A stretch of 64,000 nt of DNA from Diabrotica undecimpunctata. Taxonomy: Eukaryota; Arthropoda; Insecta; Coleoptera; Chrysomelidae. The notes under the pieces were generated by a model. That model worked only from the letters and a program-made list of their open reading frames with translations. It was not told the origin of the DNA and ran no database searches. Positions 11,136 through 21,626 of this stretch are shown here, piece by piece. The stretch is from assembly GCF_040954645.1 (NCBI RefSeq), contig NC_092806.1:26933644-26997643 (forward strand). The letters are read 5' to 3'. Numbering within the stretch: the first letter of the stretch is position 1; the number at the start of each line of letters is the position of its first letter. The position numbers were made by a program, and so were the translations under genes.

Positions 11136-11360
11136 CTGCGCTTGTCCTTAACTTTTCCCTCCATTATTAGACGTAGCATATATAGTTCCCCTCATTATAT
11201 GACCAAAATACTCCGATTTTCTTTTTTTCACTATTCGTATTATTTCCTGTTCTTTGTTAATTCTTGGCAACACTTCTTCATTTATAATAAAGTCTATCCA
11301 CGGTACACGTAGCATTCTACGGAATATATCATTTAATGGGTTACCTTTATTCTTCTTAAC
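11136..11360 (-). pseudogene. LINE C-terminal fragment (group G), opposite orientation
   Basis: The minus strand reads RRMLRVPWIDFIINEEVLPRI and then RKSEYFGHIMRGT, the same C-terminal blocks as the plus-strand copy that ends just to the left. The two LINE tails therefore meet 3' to 3'. Confidence 0.75.
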
Positions 11361-11504
11361 ATTTTCATCTCTTTGTTCTTATTTTCTTTTTTGTTTCTGT
11401 TTTGCTTCTTGTAATGATAGACAATTTATTTGTTGAGATCGCTAATAATAAACACATATTCAACTTGGTTGGGTCTACTTATAAGCAGACTTAAGTATTA
11501 CGCA

Positions 11505-11627
11505 CGAAGACATGAGAAATATGGGAATACGTGCTTGGTGGAGGAAGGCGATGGAAAGGGACAACTGGAGAGAAATTATTAAGGAGGTTAGGACGCACGT
11601 AGAGTTGTAAAGCCAGAATGATGATGA
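11505..11627 (+). mobile_element. Very short 5'-truncated LINE end (group D) with 13-bp TSD
   Basis: Only the last 35 or so codons remain (MRNMGIRAWWRKAMERDNW ... VEL-stop), followed by a GATGATGATGA tail. The sequence taagtattacgca flanks it exactly at 11492-11504 and 11628-11640. This 123-bp insertion is one of the clearest target-primed reverse-transcription footprints here. Confidence 0.85.
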
Positions 11628-11659
11628 TAAGTATTACGCAGACTTGGTCTTATTTATTC

Positions 11660-12100
11660 GTAATCTCAATGTTTTTAACCGAGTTTGAATACTGTTGGGA
11701 TTTGTCTGAAATTTTCTTTTAAAATAATTGAATCTTTATTTGACGTTAGTGTCGCTGTGTCATCAGTATATATCACTGCAATATCAAATCAAAAACTGAT
11801 CCGAGAACACTTCCCTATGTGATATCAACTATAATTTGCGTAATTTTGATTCTGATTGCGTAAACTCTGCTGCAGTTTTTATAGACCAGGTGAGCTCGTT
11901 CTGTAGTGTGTGTGTGTGTCTGAAGCCAACCTATTGATTTGGTATTATTCGTTGATTTATAACAATTGTCTCAATTCTTTTAAGCGACAGCTTTTCCAGA
12001 ATTGTACGCCGTTTGGCCTTTATTTCTTATGGCTGTTTGTAGCATTTGAAAATTCATGTTTTGTTTATACCAAGATTATGTGAATGAATTTTAAAGACAA
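11660..12100 (-). pseudogene. Jockey-like reverse transcriptase remnant
   Basis: On the minus strand LEKLSLKRIETIVINQRIIPNQ is followed by VGFRHTHTL, then a degraded motif B. The motif C-like TDDTATLTSNKDSII comes last. There are several stops. A run of TG repeats near 11910 has expanded inside the 'GFR..HS' block. Confidence 0.65.
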
Positions 12101-13320
12101 TTTCGTCATTCTCGCTAGGATCGCTACCAGAGGTAGTCGATTTTAGCTTGGATCCAAATGTATTCGTCGAATTTATAAGTTTTCTGTTTTTGCCCCTTTT
12201 CATGGAAATGTGTAGCAGTGTAAAGTAAATTGTGAAGTATGTGTAGTTACAGAGGAGGTTAAAAAAGTATTTAAGAGATTTGTGTCACCCGCAGCAATTC
12301 TGATGTTCCAGTTTCCTGTTTTTTTAAGAAGTCCAGTCTGAAGTTTGTATCTAGTGCCGCTCATTTCAATGCTCCATGTCCTAAGCAGCCGTTTCGAGAT
12401 ATTTTTAATATAATAATCCCAGAACTTTTTCAGTGTATTTTAGTGAAAATCCAGGTAACTGTTTGTGTTTCTTTTCAAAGTAAAGTAAACATTTTTTATA
12501 ACAATAATTGCTTTCATAACAATCTAAATTTTTAATAATTAAAAAATTGTAAATTTTAGAGTTTAACTTTATCTGTCAATTTATTTGTTTTCAGTTTTTA
12601 AAATTTAATGTCAACATATGACAGCTAGCTTCATTATTTTTGATATTCATTTGTTTTGTTTTTAAAAAAGGTTAACCTTCATTGCAGTTACAATTTCTTT
12701 GTAAGTTTTTGTAGTATCTCCAACTCCTAGAGTTTGTAAACGGCTAGGACACATGTAAGTTTTTTTTTGTTATTCTTGTACTCTGTAACTATTAATCTAT
12801 ATAGTAATTTATGCCATTTATTCTTGTAACTGTTTGTGGTGAGACACAATAAATGTTTCATTTTTTTTCTAACCATTTTGTTTATTTCCCTCTCTAACCC
12901 CCTTTTTTTAGTTTCATTTGAAAAGATATATTTTTTATGTTTAATAATTATTTCAATAGTTACAACTAGCTGTTGTAATGGTTATAATTTTGGCACTTCG
13001 AAGCGGCGTCCTTTTTGAATTGCTAGAGGTATTTCCTGTTTCCTTTTGTTTTGTTTGTCCCAAGAGATTCACGATAGTACTCCTTTGTTTCATTTTTTGT
13101 AGTTCCCCAATCCGACACCTTGCCATTTACTTTTCCACGACCCCAGCTTTCCTAACAAACCCTGAGTGCCGTTCGCATACGTTTCGATTTATTTTGCTTG
13201 CCCTATCTCGACCCCCATAATTTCAGTCCCCAATTTTCTACCCCTTATAATAATACCCCATGTGGTAGGCAAAATATTTCGTTACTTGTTTTCCTGTAAT
13301 GGAAATTAAACTATCTGGGT
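12101..13320. other. AT-rich gap, nothing recognised
   Basis: Several T-rich runs. Short unrelated ORFs at 12836-13220 have no recognisable domain. No TIRs or RNA genes seen. Confidence 0.35.
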
Positions 13321-13330
13321 CATATTTCAT

Positions 13331-15622
13331 ACTACTACTACTTGTCGGTTTATAACGTTCTCCGCCGTTTTCCGACTTCCAATCGCCACTTAGACCGGTT
13401 GTTCCATAGATCTTCTTCTAAGGCCCTCTCTCTCAGTTCTTTATTTATTCCTTCGCTCCAACTTTTTCTCGGTCTACCTCGTTTTCTCTTTCCTTCGGGT
13501 TGCCACTTTAGTATTTCTTTTGGCATTCGTTGTTCGTCCATTCTTTGTATGTGTCCGAACCAGATAAGTTGTTTTGTTGTTAGGTCATCTGTGATTGTTC
13601 GTTTGATTCCCATTATTTCTCTAATGCGTTCGTTGGTAATCCTTTCTCTTCTAGATCTTCCTGCGGCTCTTCTCCAAAAATCCATTTCCATCGCTTTCAG
13701 CGTTGACAGTGTTCTTTCTTTCAGTGGCCATACCTCACAGCTGTATAAAGTGATACTTTTTACTATAGTCTCATATATCCTCTTTTTATTTTCTTTGCTG
13801 ATGGATTGGTCCCATAAAATGGTGTTTAACATTGTGATGGCTTTTCTCCCTGACGTATTTCTCTCTCTTATGGCTTTGTTTAATGTTCCATCTTGTGAAA
13901 TGGTGATACCTAGGTATTTGTAGTCACAGCAGTGCTTTATCGTAGTGTTATCGTCTAATATGAGATCTTTTTGTTCTGCTCCAATGCACAGGTATTCGGT
14001 TTTCTTTTTATTTACTTCTAGACCCCATATACCATACTCTTCATTTAATTTTCGTGCCATATAGTTTAGATCGTCATAATCTTGAGCCATTATTACTTGA
14101 TCGTCTGCAAAGTTAAGCGTATATTGCATAGTATTGGTGAGCGGTATCCCCATTGTCCTGCATTTTTGTTTCCATCTTTTTAAAGCACTTTCGAGGTATA
14201 TTTTAAATAAAGTGGGAGACAAGCAACATCCTGTTTTAATCCTTTTGATGTTATAAATCCTGTTGTTATTTGTGTCCCTGCTTTTATCTTTGTTATTGGT
14301 TGATTGTATAGTACTTTGACGGCTTTTATTAATTCTATATTAATATTCGTGCTTTCCATTGATTGCCACAGGTTCTTCAGTGGAACGCTGTCGTAGGCTT
14401 TCCGTAGGTCGACGAACAACATATGAATCTCTTGATTCCTTGCCATCTTTTTTTCTATTATCTGGGTTAAGGAGAAAATGTGGTCAATAGTGGATCGACC
14501 CGTACGAAATCCTGCTTGTTCTTCTGCTTCATAATCTAAGTATTCTCTCTCGATTCGGTTCTTTAACACCTTTCCATATATTCGACTCATAGATCCGGTT
14601 ACAGCTATTCATCGGTAATTTTCACAATTATTTTTATCACCCTTTTTATGTATAGTGCTGAGGTATGATATCTTCCATTAAGTAGGGATTTCGTTTGTGT
14701 TTATGCATTCTTGAAAAAGTTGTCGAAGACATTCGTACAATGTGTTCGTTCCGTACTTAAACAATTCTCCGGGTATATCTCCTGGTCCGGGTACTTTGTT
14801 CCTCTTCAGCTGTTTACACACATTTTTAATTTCCTCTGTTGTTAATCTTATTGGCGAGCCAACTATTGAAATTCTATCTTGATTTTGATTTCTATGTTCC
14901 TGAAATTCGACTCTATTCTCTACCAAAAGTCCTTTGAAATACTCTTCCCAGTCTTCAGGTTTTATGCTCTGTATTACTTTTTTATTCTTTTCTTTTCTCA
15001 ATTTTTTTATCAGTTTCCAGCTTTCTGTGCTTCTGGTTCCTCCTAGATAAGTATTTATTCGTTGGCAGTTTCTTTCCCAAGACTCGTTCTTCTTCTTAGA
15101 GATTTTCCTTCGTACTTCTGCTTGTTTTTCCTTATATTTTATTTTGTCTTGTAATGATTTAGAACTTAAATATTGTTGGTATAGTTGTCTTTTACATTTT
15201 ATTTCTTCCTCTATTTCGTTATCCCACCAGTATGGTTTGTTTACCTTGGGTTTTATGTAGTATCCCATTGCTTCAAATGCTGCTTCGTGTAAACAGTTTT
15301 TTATATGTTTATATAGCTGGTCGATATTCTTGGGGACGGGAATTTGTAGCTTCTAATCCAATCTACTTTTAAATAAGTCTTGGGTACTTTCTTCATCTAG
15401 GCTTCTGATGTTGTATCTTCGTTCCTGTATCTTTTCTGTTGTGTTTATGTCTATGCGTGTTTCTCTCTGTTGTCTTCGGATTGGGAAGTGTATTTTTGAA
15501 CGTAATAAATAGTGATCGCTGCCGCATGTTGCACTTCTCTGAACTCTTACATCTTGTACTCTTAGTCGGGTTTTTTGTTTTGTTACAATATAATCGATAT
15601 TGATTTTATGTTTCGTGTGGGG
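13331..15622 (-). mobile_element. Long LINE copy (group A), 2.3 kb, with target duplication
   Basis: The best-preserved long LINE here. Minus-strand order: endonuclease end with CGSDHYLLRSK (15625-15353), linker and RT fingers (YWWDNEIEEEIK ... KRNKVPGPGDIPGELFKYG, 15268-14678), RT palm (EEQAGFRTGRSTIDH, LFVDLRKAYDSV; 14590-14180). After a frameshift near 14200 come the motif B remnant (SPTLFKIYLE), LNFADDQV and the C-terminal domain (WFGHIQRM, KRKRGRPRKSW; 14222-13350). The tail on the minus strand is AGTAGTAGTAGT. The repeat catatttcata at 13321-13331 and 15623-15633 is the target duplication. The N-terminal endonuclease is missing. About three frame breaks. Confidence 0.88.
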
Positions 15623-15633
15623 CATATTTCATA

Positions 15634-16611
15634 TTAGGTGGAAATATCCTGTTAAGTACAATTGTATATAATTAAGTAAAATACAGCAATCACAATTAGT
15701 ACCAGTTCTTTTAAAATTTTAAGAATAAGATCTTTCCAGAAAGAATTCTTCATAAAATTTCAGAAATATCGAAATGTATGATCCAAAGAAGTATAAACTA
15801 GTTAAACAAACAAATTCAAGTGATGTTTCATCCTGTACGATTCAGTATGCGACTATTTGAAAAATACAACTGACAAAATTTCGCCTGAGGCAATATCGAT
15901 GTTTGGACTGAAAGAAGCGTTTGATAACGCCAAAATGAACGGTCGCTATTGATGGCTTTCGTAATTGTACGTCAGCTGGAATTTTTTAAACAATTTATCT
16001 CTTTATTCGGTAGTCAATTAATAACGAAGGAAGATAGATTATGTACAATAACAAAAAGATATGGCATCCATTAACAGAGAGGTAATTTTTAAAATTACAG
16101 TGTAGCTGTAGTCTAGTATAATTAATTTAGCGAAAATAAAGCCAGGACGACAAATTGGTATGTACTTTTACTATTATCTAAAAACATTGCCAGTTAAATT
16201 AAATAATTGCTAGTAAATAGTAGTTGCAATAATTCTGGAAGTAATATTCTGTCGTTTGATGACACTTTACGCATGATTGTGTTTATGTATTTTATTTATT
16301 AACTTCAATTTAACAGTAGTTCTTACTCGCTCTCGTTTCTTATATTTTATCCATCTTCATTAAACAAAAGTTTACAGTGAAAAATCAAGTGACGAAAAAT
16401 TCTATGAAATGTTTTATTGTGTAGACAATTGGATAATCGCAATGGCATACTCGAAATTAACTGGAAATTATTAAAAATAAAAAGGCACGATGTATTTAAA
16501 ATATTATTGAACTAACGAGTGATTAAAGTTATTTAATAATTATGATAAGTCTTATAAATTCCCAAAGCGTAGAAGAATAGTCATGAGGTTCTGAAACTGT
16601 TTTCTTGTGGC
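15634..16611. other. Intergenic, nothing recognised
   Basis: AT-rich, with no coding homology or repeat structure that I could identify. Confidence 0.4.
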
Positions 16612-16622
16612 ATCTTTAAGTT

Positions 16623-18226
16623 CTATCTATAGCCCAAAATCTATTCATGTGTTGAATATAGGCCTCTCCCATTTGTCTCCATTTATCTCTGTCTTCTGTT
16701 TGTCTTTTTCACATTGGACTTGCGCTTTGCTCAATGTCATCTTTCCATCTCATTTGCGGTCGACCTCTTGACCTTTTTGCAGTATATGGTCTACAGCGGC
16801 CAATTTCTGTATTCCATCTTCCATCCTGATATCTTTCGTTATGCCCAGCCCATTTCTATTTTAATTTCAATGCATGTTCGACAGCGTCTTTTGTTTCGAT
16901 TTTGCATCTTATCCACTCGTTCCTCTTTTTATCTCTCAACGATATTCCCAGCATTTGTCTTTCCATAGCTCTTTAAGTTTTCTTTATTCTATCTAAGTTG
17001 CTCTTGGTACACGTCCACGTCTGGGCACCATATGTCAGAACAGGTAGGACGCATGCATTAAATACCTTCGTTCTTAATTTTAAAGGTATTTTTTGGTTTT
17101 TGATAGTAGATGAGAGTTTTCCGAATGTAGTTCACCCCATTCTTATTCTTCTGGTTATTTCTTTAGTCTGGTTACTTTTGTCTGCTCTGATAGCTTGTCC
17201 TAAGTAAATATATTCTTGGACGTGTTCTATGTTTGTACCACCTCTGGTAATTACTGATCTGTCTTCTGTATTAGTCATTATTTTAGTTTTCTTTAGATTC
17301 ATTTTTAGTCCTTTCTCAAGAGATGTTTTTTCTAGGTCTGAAATCATTATTCGTAGTTGTTCCATAGTTTTTGCTATCAGGAGTACATCATCGGCGAATC
17401 TTAGATGATTTAAATATTTCCCGTTTATACAAATCCCTTTATTGTCCCAGTTTATAGATTTAAAAATGTCTTCCAACGCCAGAGTAAATAGTTTGGGTGA
17501 GATTGTATCCCCTTGTCTGATACCTCTACAAATTCTAATTATTGGAGTTTGTAAATCTCTGTCTAGCTGAATTCTCATAGTGGCGTTGTGATATATATTG
17601 TGGATTAACATTCTGTACCGTGAATCTATTCGGCAATTAACTAACGCTTCTTCCACTGCCCATAGTTCTATGCTGTCAAACACTTTTTCATAGTCAACAA
17701 GCGCTAGGTATATTGGAAGGTTGTATTCATTGGTCTTTTCTATCAATATTTTAAGGGTGTGAAGGTGGTCGGTTGTGCTGTACCCCTTTCTAAATCCTGC
17801 CTGTTCAACTGGTTGGTATGCATCAAATTTGTTGTTTAGTCTAGTTGTGATCACCTTCGTGAAAGTTTTATAGATTTGTGATAAGAGAAATATTGTTCTA
17901 TAGTTAGCTAATTTTGATCTATTTCCTTTCTTATATATCAGAATTGTATTTGCCTTGTTCCACTCTTGCGGTATTTGTCCTTCAAACAAACATTTATTGA
18001 AAAGTATCTTTAGGTAGTCTTTTATCTTTTCCCCTCCTTCTTTTGACCTTTCAATTAGAACTTCATCGTCTCCCGGAACCTTATTTCTTTTCATATCTCT
18101 AATTGCTTTTTCTATTTCTTCTCCGGTTATGGGGGGTAATATTTCAGAGTTTACATTCATTATTTTCTTTTTCAGGTTTTGTTGAGTTGTATCAGGTGGA
18201 CTGTTTTTAGAGCTGTAGAGGTCACT
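16623..18226 (-). mobile_element. 5'-truncated LINE with a 342-codon open RT segment and 11-bp TSD
   Basis: The frame from 18160 to 17132 is open through the whole RT: EIEKAIRDMKRNKVPGDDEVL, EQAGFRKGYSTTDHLHT, LALVDYEKVFDS (motif A), CRGIRQGDTISPKLFTLALE (motif B), LRFADDVLLIA (motif C) and EYIYLGQAI. The C-terminal domain lies at 17131-16640 in broken frames. Flanking atctttaagtt at 16612-16622 and 18227-18237 is the target duplication. The ATG at 18160 is internal to the original ORF2, not a true start. The open RT implies relative youth, but the 5' end is gone. Confidence 0.88.
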
Positions 18227-18254
18227 ATCTTTAAGTTAAGTATTATTTTATATG

Positions 18255-18372
18255 GGATTATACCACCATTAACCAAATTCACTATGAAAAAGGAAAACAA
18301 CAACTCACGTCATTTTTAGATGTGATAATCATTAACGGGAATGTAGGGTATGTAACTAAAATCTGCAGAATA
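18255..18372 (+). pseudogene. Possible Penelope-like RT fragment
   Basis: The plus strand reads EKGKQQLTSFLDVIIINGN followed by VGYVTKICRIKQ. This resembles the Penelope-like element block 'LPFLDVLI...TKVYRKPT'. Only about 40 codons survive, squeezed between two LINEs. It fits with the hammerhead-type Penelope repeats elsewhere in the window, but the homology is short. Confidence 0.45.
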
Positions 18373-18387
18373 AAACAATCCATTGGC

Positions 18388-19480
18388 ACTGATATTCGTA
18401 AACTACGAGAAAGCGTTCAATACCATAAGGCATCAGAAAATGTTAAAACTATTGACAGAATGCCGAATAGACCATCATCACTAACATAATCAAATATATA
18501 TCTACCAATCTGCCACAGCTAGCGTAAGACTATCTGAATAAGAAGAAAGTAAATTCTGTATTCAGCGAGGAGTACGATAAGGAGACACCGTCTCTCTAAA
18601 GTTATTCACGACGCTTTTAGAACATACTTGTAAGAAGGCAGACCTGAACGAGCATGGTATCAACATAAATAGAGAGCTCATTTATTTGAGATTTGCAGAT
18701 GACATCGTCCTTAAAGCAGATCATGTGGATGATGTAATAATGTTGGAAAAATTATATCATGCTTCCTTGGAGGTCGGACTAAAGATTAATATGAACAAGA
18801 CGCAAATGACTAATCTGGTGCTAAATCGAAATATTGCTGTTGATGGAAGGGATATTGTGCAGACTGCATCGTATAAGTACTTAGGACATGAAATTCGGTT
18901 GGGCATAGATAACCATGTGAGCTCCCACGTCGCATAGGATTAGCCTGGGCAGCGTTTGGTAAATTAATCTATGTATTTAAATTGGATCTACCGATATGCC
19001 TCAATCAGGAAAATCTTAGGCCACAGTTTGTTACTTGTACTCACTCTCACTTATGGAGCGGAATCATTAACACTCACAAAAATGATAGTGAATAATATTC
19101 GCGTGACTCAGAAGGCTATGGAGCATCAGATGTATGTCTCTCTGAGAGACCGAATCCCAAACGAAGAAATATGTCGTAGAACAAAAACAACAGGCGTTAT
19201 CGAAAAAATCACGTCGCTAAAATGGAGTTGAAGAGGACACGTCGCCAGATTATCAGACAACTGATGGACAAAACGTATTGTCGAGTGGAGACCAAAACAA
19301 GAAGCAATACGGAGCAGAGGACGCCACAAACTAGATGGACTGACGACCTGAAGCCTGTTAGAAGTAACTGTATGCAAACCGCACAAGACAGATACAGATG
19401 GAAAGGGCTAAGGGAGACCTCAGATAAAGAATCTAAATTGATCACAAAGTGCAATGGAAAGATGTATAAATATTAATGAA
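18388..19480 (+). pseudogene. LINE RT and C-terminal domain remnant
   Basis: It starts at motif A (FVNYEKAFNTIRHQKMLKLL). It continues with CIQRGVRQGDTVSLKLFTTLLE-like motif B in a shifted frame near 18560, and LRFADDIVLKADHVDDV (18686 on). Further downstream are SYKYLGHEIRLG and LTYGAESLTLTK. The C-terminal KWS-stop-RGHVARLSD and TRWTDDLKPVR (to 19475) follow. There are stops and frame changes throughout. It lies head to head with the minus-strand LINE ending at 18226. Confidence 0.8.
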
Positions 19481-19744
19481 AGAAACGAACAGAAAAAAAA
19501 TATAAAAGAAGCAACTAATCCCCGAGGAGTTTTATGTAAAACCTTATACAAACATGTATTATTCGGCGACTCCCGAATAACAAATATTTGCTAGTTGGCA
19601 AGTAGCGACTAGTGTGTATGGGCTCCTCGTGACAAATAGCCGCTATTCGATGTTTTCTTATTGTCGTTAGTAAGTAGTTTATTATTAAATGTTTGAGAAA
19701 ATATAGTTTAAAAATCTGTTATGTTAATCTGGTAATAGGTGATC
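19481..19744. other. Short gap, nothing recognised
   Basis: No ORF or repeat identified. Confidence 0.4.
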
Positions 19745-21040
19745 ATCGGTTTTACTGCAACAACAGGCCAAAATATTTTATTGATATCCTAATTTGTCTA
19801 GAATGTTTAATATATGGTGTATCAAATGCTTTAGTTATGTCAAAGTAAATTGCCATACAGTTTTTATTATTTTTCAAAACTTCGTGAACAGCGTTTTCCA
19901 GAACTATAATGTTGTCATTTGTAGATCTGCCAGGTCTAAAGCCAGCTTGTTCGATGGTAAGGTGATCATTATGTTCTAGGTTCCACATTAATCTTTTGTT
20001 TATTATTTTTTACATAAATTTACATGAATAATATATTAATGATATGATTTTGGTTGTAATCTATCTTTATTTGGTTTAACAATAGAGATAACAATAGCAT
20101 TTTTCCAGATTTTTGAAAAAAAAAAATCGTATTGATATGTTTGTCGTCTGGACCTGGTTAAGTGTCTTTAATGCTATTAAGGGCTTCTTGAAACTCCCCA
20201 AACCTCAAAGGTGTATTGATAGGATTGAATTAAATAAATTGTAATTGTAAATTGTAATAGGTAGTGTCTCCTCCTGTTTGTAAACTAAGAACTCGTTACT
20301 GTAATTTTGGCTGGATGAGAATTTTCGATAAAGCATTTGAAATGTGGTCATTGAGAAGAATGATGCGCATACCTTGGGTGGATAGAGTTCGAAACGATGA
20401 CGTCCTTAAGAGAGCCGGCGTGGAAAGAAAACTCTTTGAATTAATTAAAAAACGCAAGATTGGTTACCTTGGGCACATATTGAGAGGAGCAAAATATGAA
20501 ATACCACAGTAAATCCTACAAGTGAAGATCGAAGGTAGGAGAGTAGCCGACCGCAAACAATTATCCTGGTTAAGGAATATTAAAGAATGGACAGGAATAC
20601 ACAATACAGGCGAGCTGTGTCACGCCGCCAAGAACAGAATTCTAGTAATGAGATAGTCGCCTACGCCCTTTGGTGTATGGCATGTTAAGAAGAAGAAGAA
20701 GAGAATTTTCGATAGATTTCTTTTACTTTTTGTCAAACCGATGATATATTTGTGTTGCTGTTAATGCTAGATAATGTAATTCTGGCACGATTCTTGTTTG
20801 CTTTTTTTATGATTCTCCTTGCTTCAGCTCTAAATTTTTTGTATTCTGTTAATAGATTGTGTATTTTACCAGTGAACTGGTTTGTGTTTCTTTAAAGTTG
20901 AGATTTTCCTATAGCTATATTAGCAGCATCCGGTACAAGCTGATTAAAGCTCGTGAGTGTGTGTCAATCGACTCTGAAATTTTAATCTGATTCATTCTTT
21001 CTGATATAATTTTTTCAAATTAAATCCAATTAGCCTTTTT
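19745..21040 (-). pseudogene. R1/jockey-type LINE remnant, split by a later LINE
   Basis: Minus-strand blocks from 21040: KANWI-stop-FEKIISERMNQ, typical of the linker after the endonuclease (near 21030). Then ALNSIKDT-stop-PGPDDKHINTI (near 20190), KIWKNAIVIS, and TIEQAGFRPGRSTNDNIIVLE with IYFDITKAFDT (19988-19780). The group G LINE at 20331-20700 lies inside it. Confidence 0.7.
20331..20700 (+). mobile_element. Short group G LINE insertion with 14-bp TSD
   Basis: It begins within AFEMWSLRRMMRIPW and reads through KIGYLGHILRGA to a stop at 20510. The remaining C-terminal codons (SWLRNIKEWTG, AAKNRI) continue in another frame, with a GAAGAAGAAGAA tail at about 20688-20700. The duplication gagaattttcgata at 20317-20330 and 20701-20714 sets the borders. 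The host is the minus-strand LINE at 19745-21040. Confidence 0.85.
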
Positions 21041-21143
21041 TAGTTTTCATTTTTGAGTTGGTATTGTATTTTTTTTATTTACAACAAATTTATTAAAATC
21101 CTTTGTAAAAGGTATATATTTAAAAACCCAAACGGGCTATGTT

Positions 21144-21188
21144 AGACAAAACGTTTTCGGAATCCATAATTCCATCATCAGTGTCTAG
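21144..21188 (-). ncRNA. Hammerhead-like motif, opposite arm
   Basis: Inverted copy of the motif at 21521-21565 with all core bases kept (CTGATGA, GAAA, six-pair stem I). It is read from the minus strand. Confidence 0.7.
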
Positions 21189-21520
21189 GAGTACATGAAT
21201 GTAGCCACTAAATATATGGGTAAAAACCCGATAAAAAATAATTATTTACATTTGGTTTACAGTATTTCTTATAAAATGTTAAGATGTTAAAGTTACCGTT
21301 GGATTAGGTATCTATTTATGGAAGCAACTAATAAAGTCCTCGTAGACACACCGTCTCAGGACTAGCAACTTCAACGTGGATTCATATGTCGCCATGTTAC
21401 CTAATCCAACGGTAACTTTAACATCTTAACATTTTATAAGAAATACTGTAAACCAAATGTAAATAATTATTTTTTAACGGGTTTTTACCCATATATTTAG
21501 TGGCTACATTCATGTACTCC

Positions 21521-21565
21521 TAGACACTGATGATGGAATTATGGATTCCGAAAACGTTTTGTCTA
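21521..21565 (+). ncRNA. Hammerhead-like self-cleaving ribozyme motif
   Basis: Stem I pairs TAGACA (21521-21526) with TGTCTA (21560-21565), six pairs. The core CTGATGA lies at 21527-21533. After one extra T, stem II pairs GGAAT (21535-21539) with ATTCC (21545-21549), and GAAA follows at 21550-21553. Helix III is only two pairs closed by the self-complementary AAAACGTTTT, as in weak-stem-III hammerheads proposed to act as dimers. Predicted cleavage is after T21559. The unpaired T before stem II departs from the textbook core. Confidence 0.7.
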
Positions 21566-21626
21566 ACATAGCCCGTTTGGGTTTTTAAATATATATCTTT
21601 TACAAAGGATTTTAATAAATTTGTTG

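Larger units (their letters stand above)
21083..21626. repeat. 229-bp inverted repeat with hammerhead motifs (Penelope-like)
   Basis: The arms 21083-21311 and 21398-21626 are equal in length and nearly identical in inverted orientation, separated by 86 bp. Each arm carries a hammerhead-ribozyme-like motif (21144-21188 minus; 21521-21565 plus). Hammerhead motifs of this minimal type are known from the terminal repeats of Penelope-like retroelements. The same repeat family recurs at 34301-34600, 43440-43620 and 44215-44345. No RT ORF lies in the spacer. Confidence 0.85.

Noticed and set aside
13342..13923. 193-codon plus-strand ORF
   Set aside because: Antisense of the group A LINE C-terminus.
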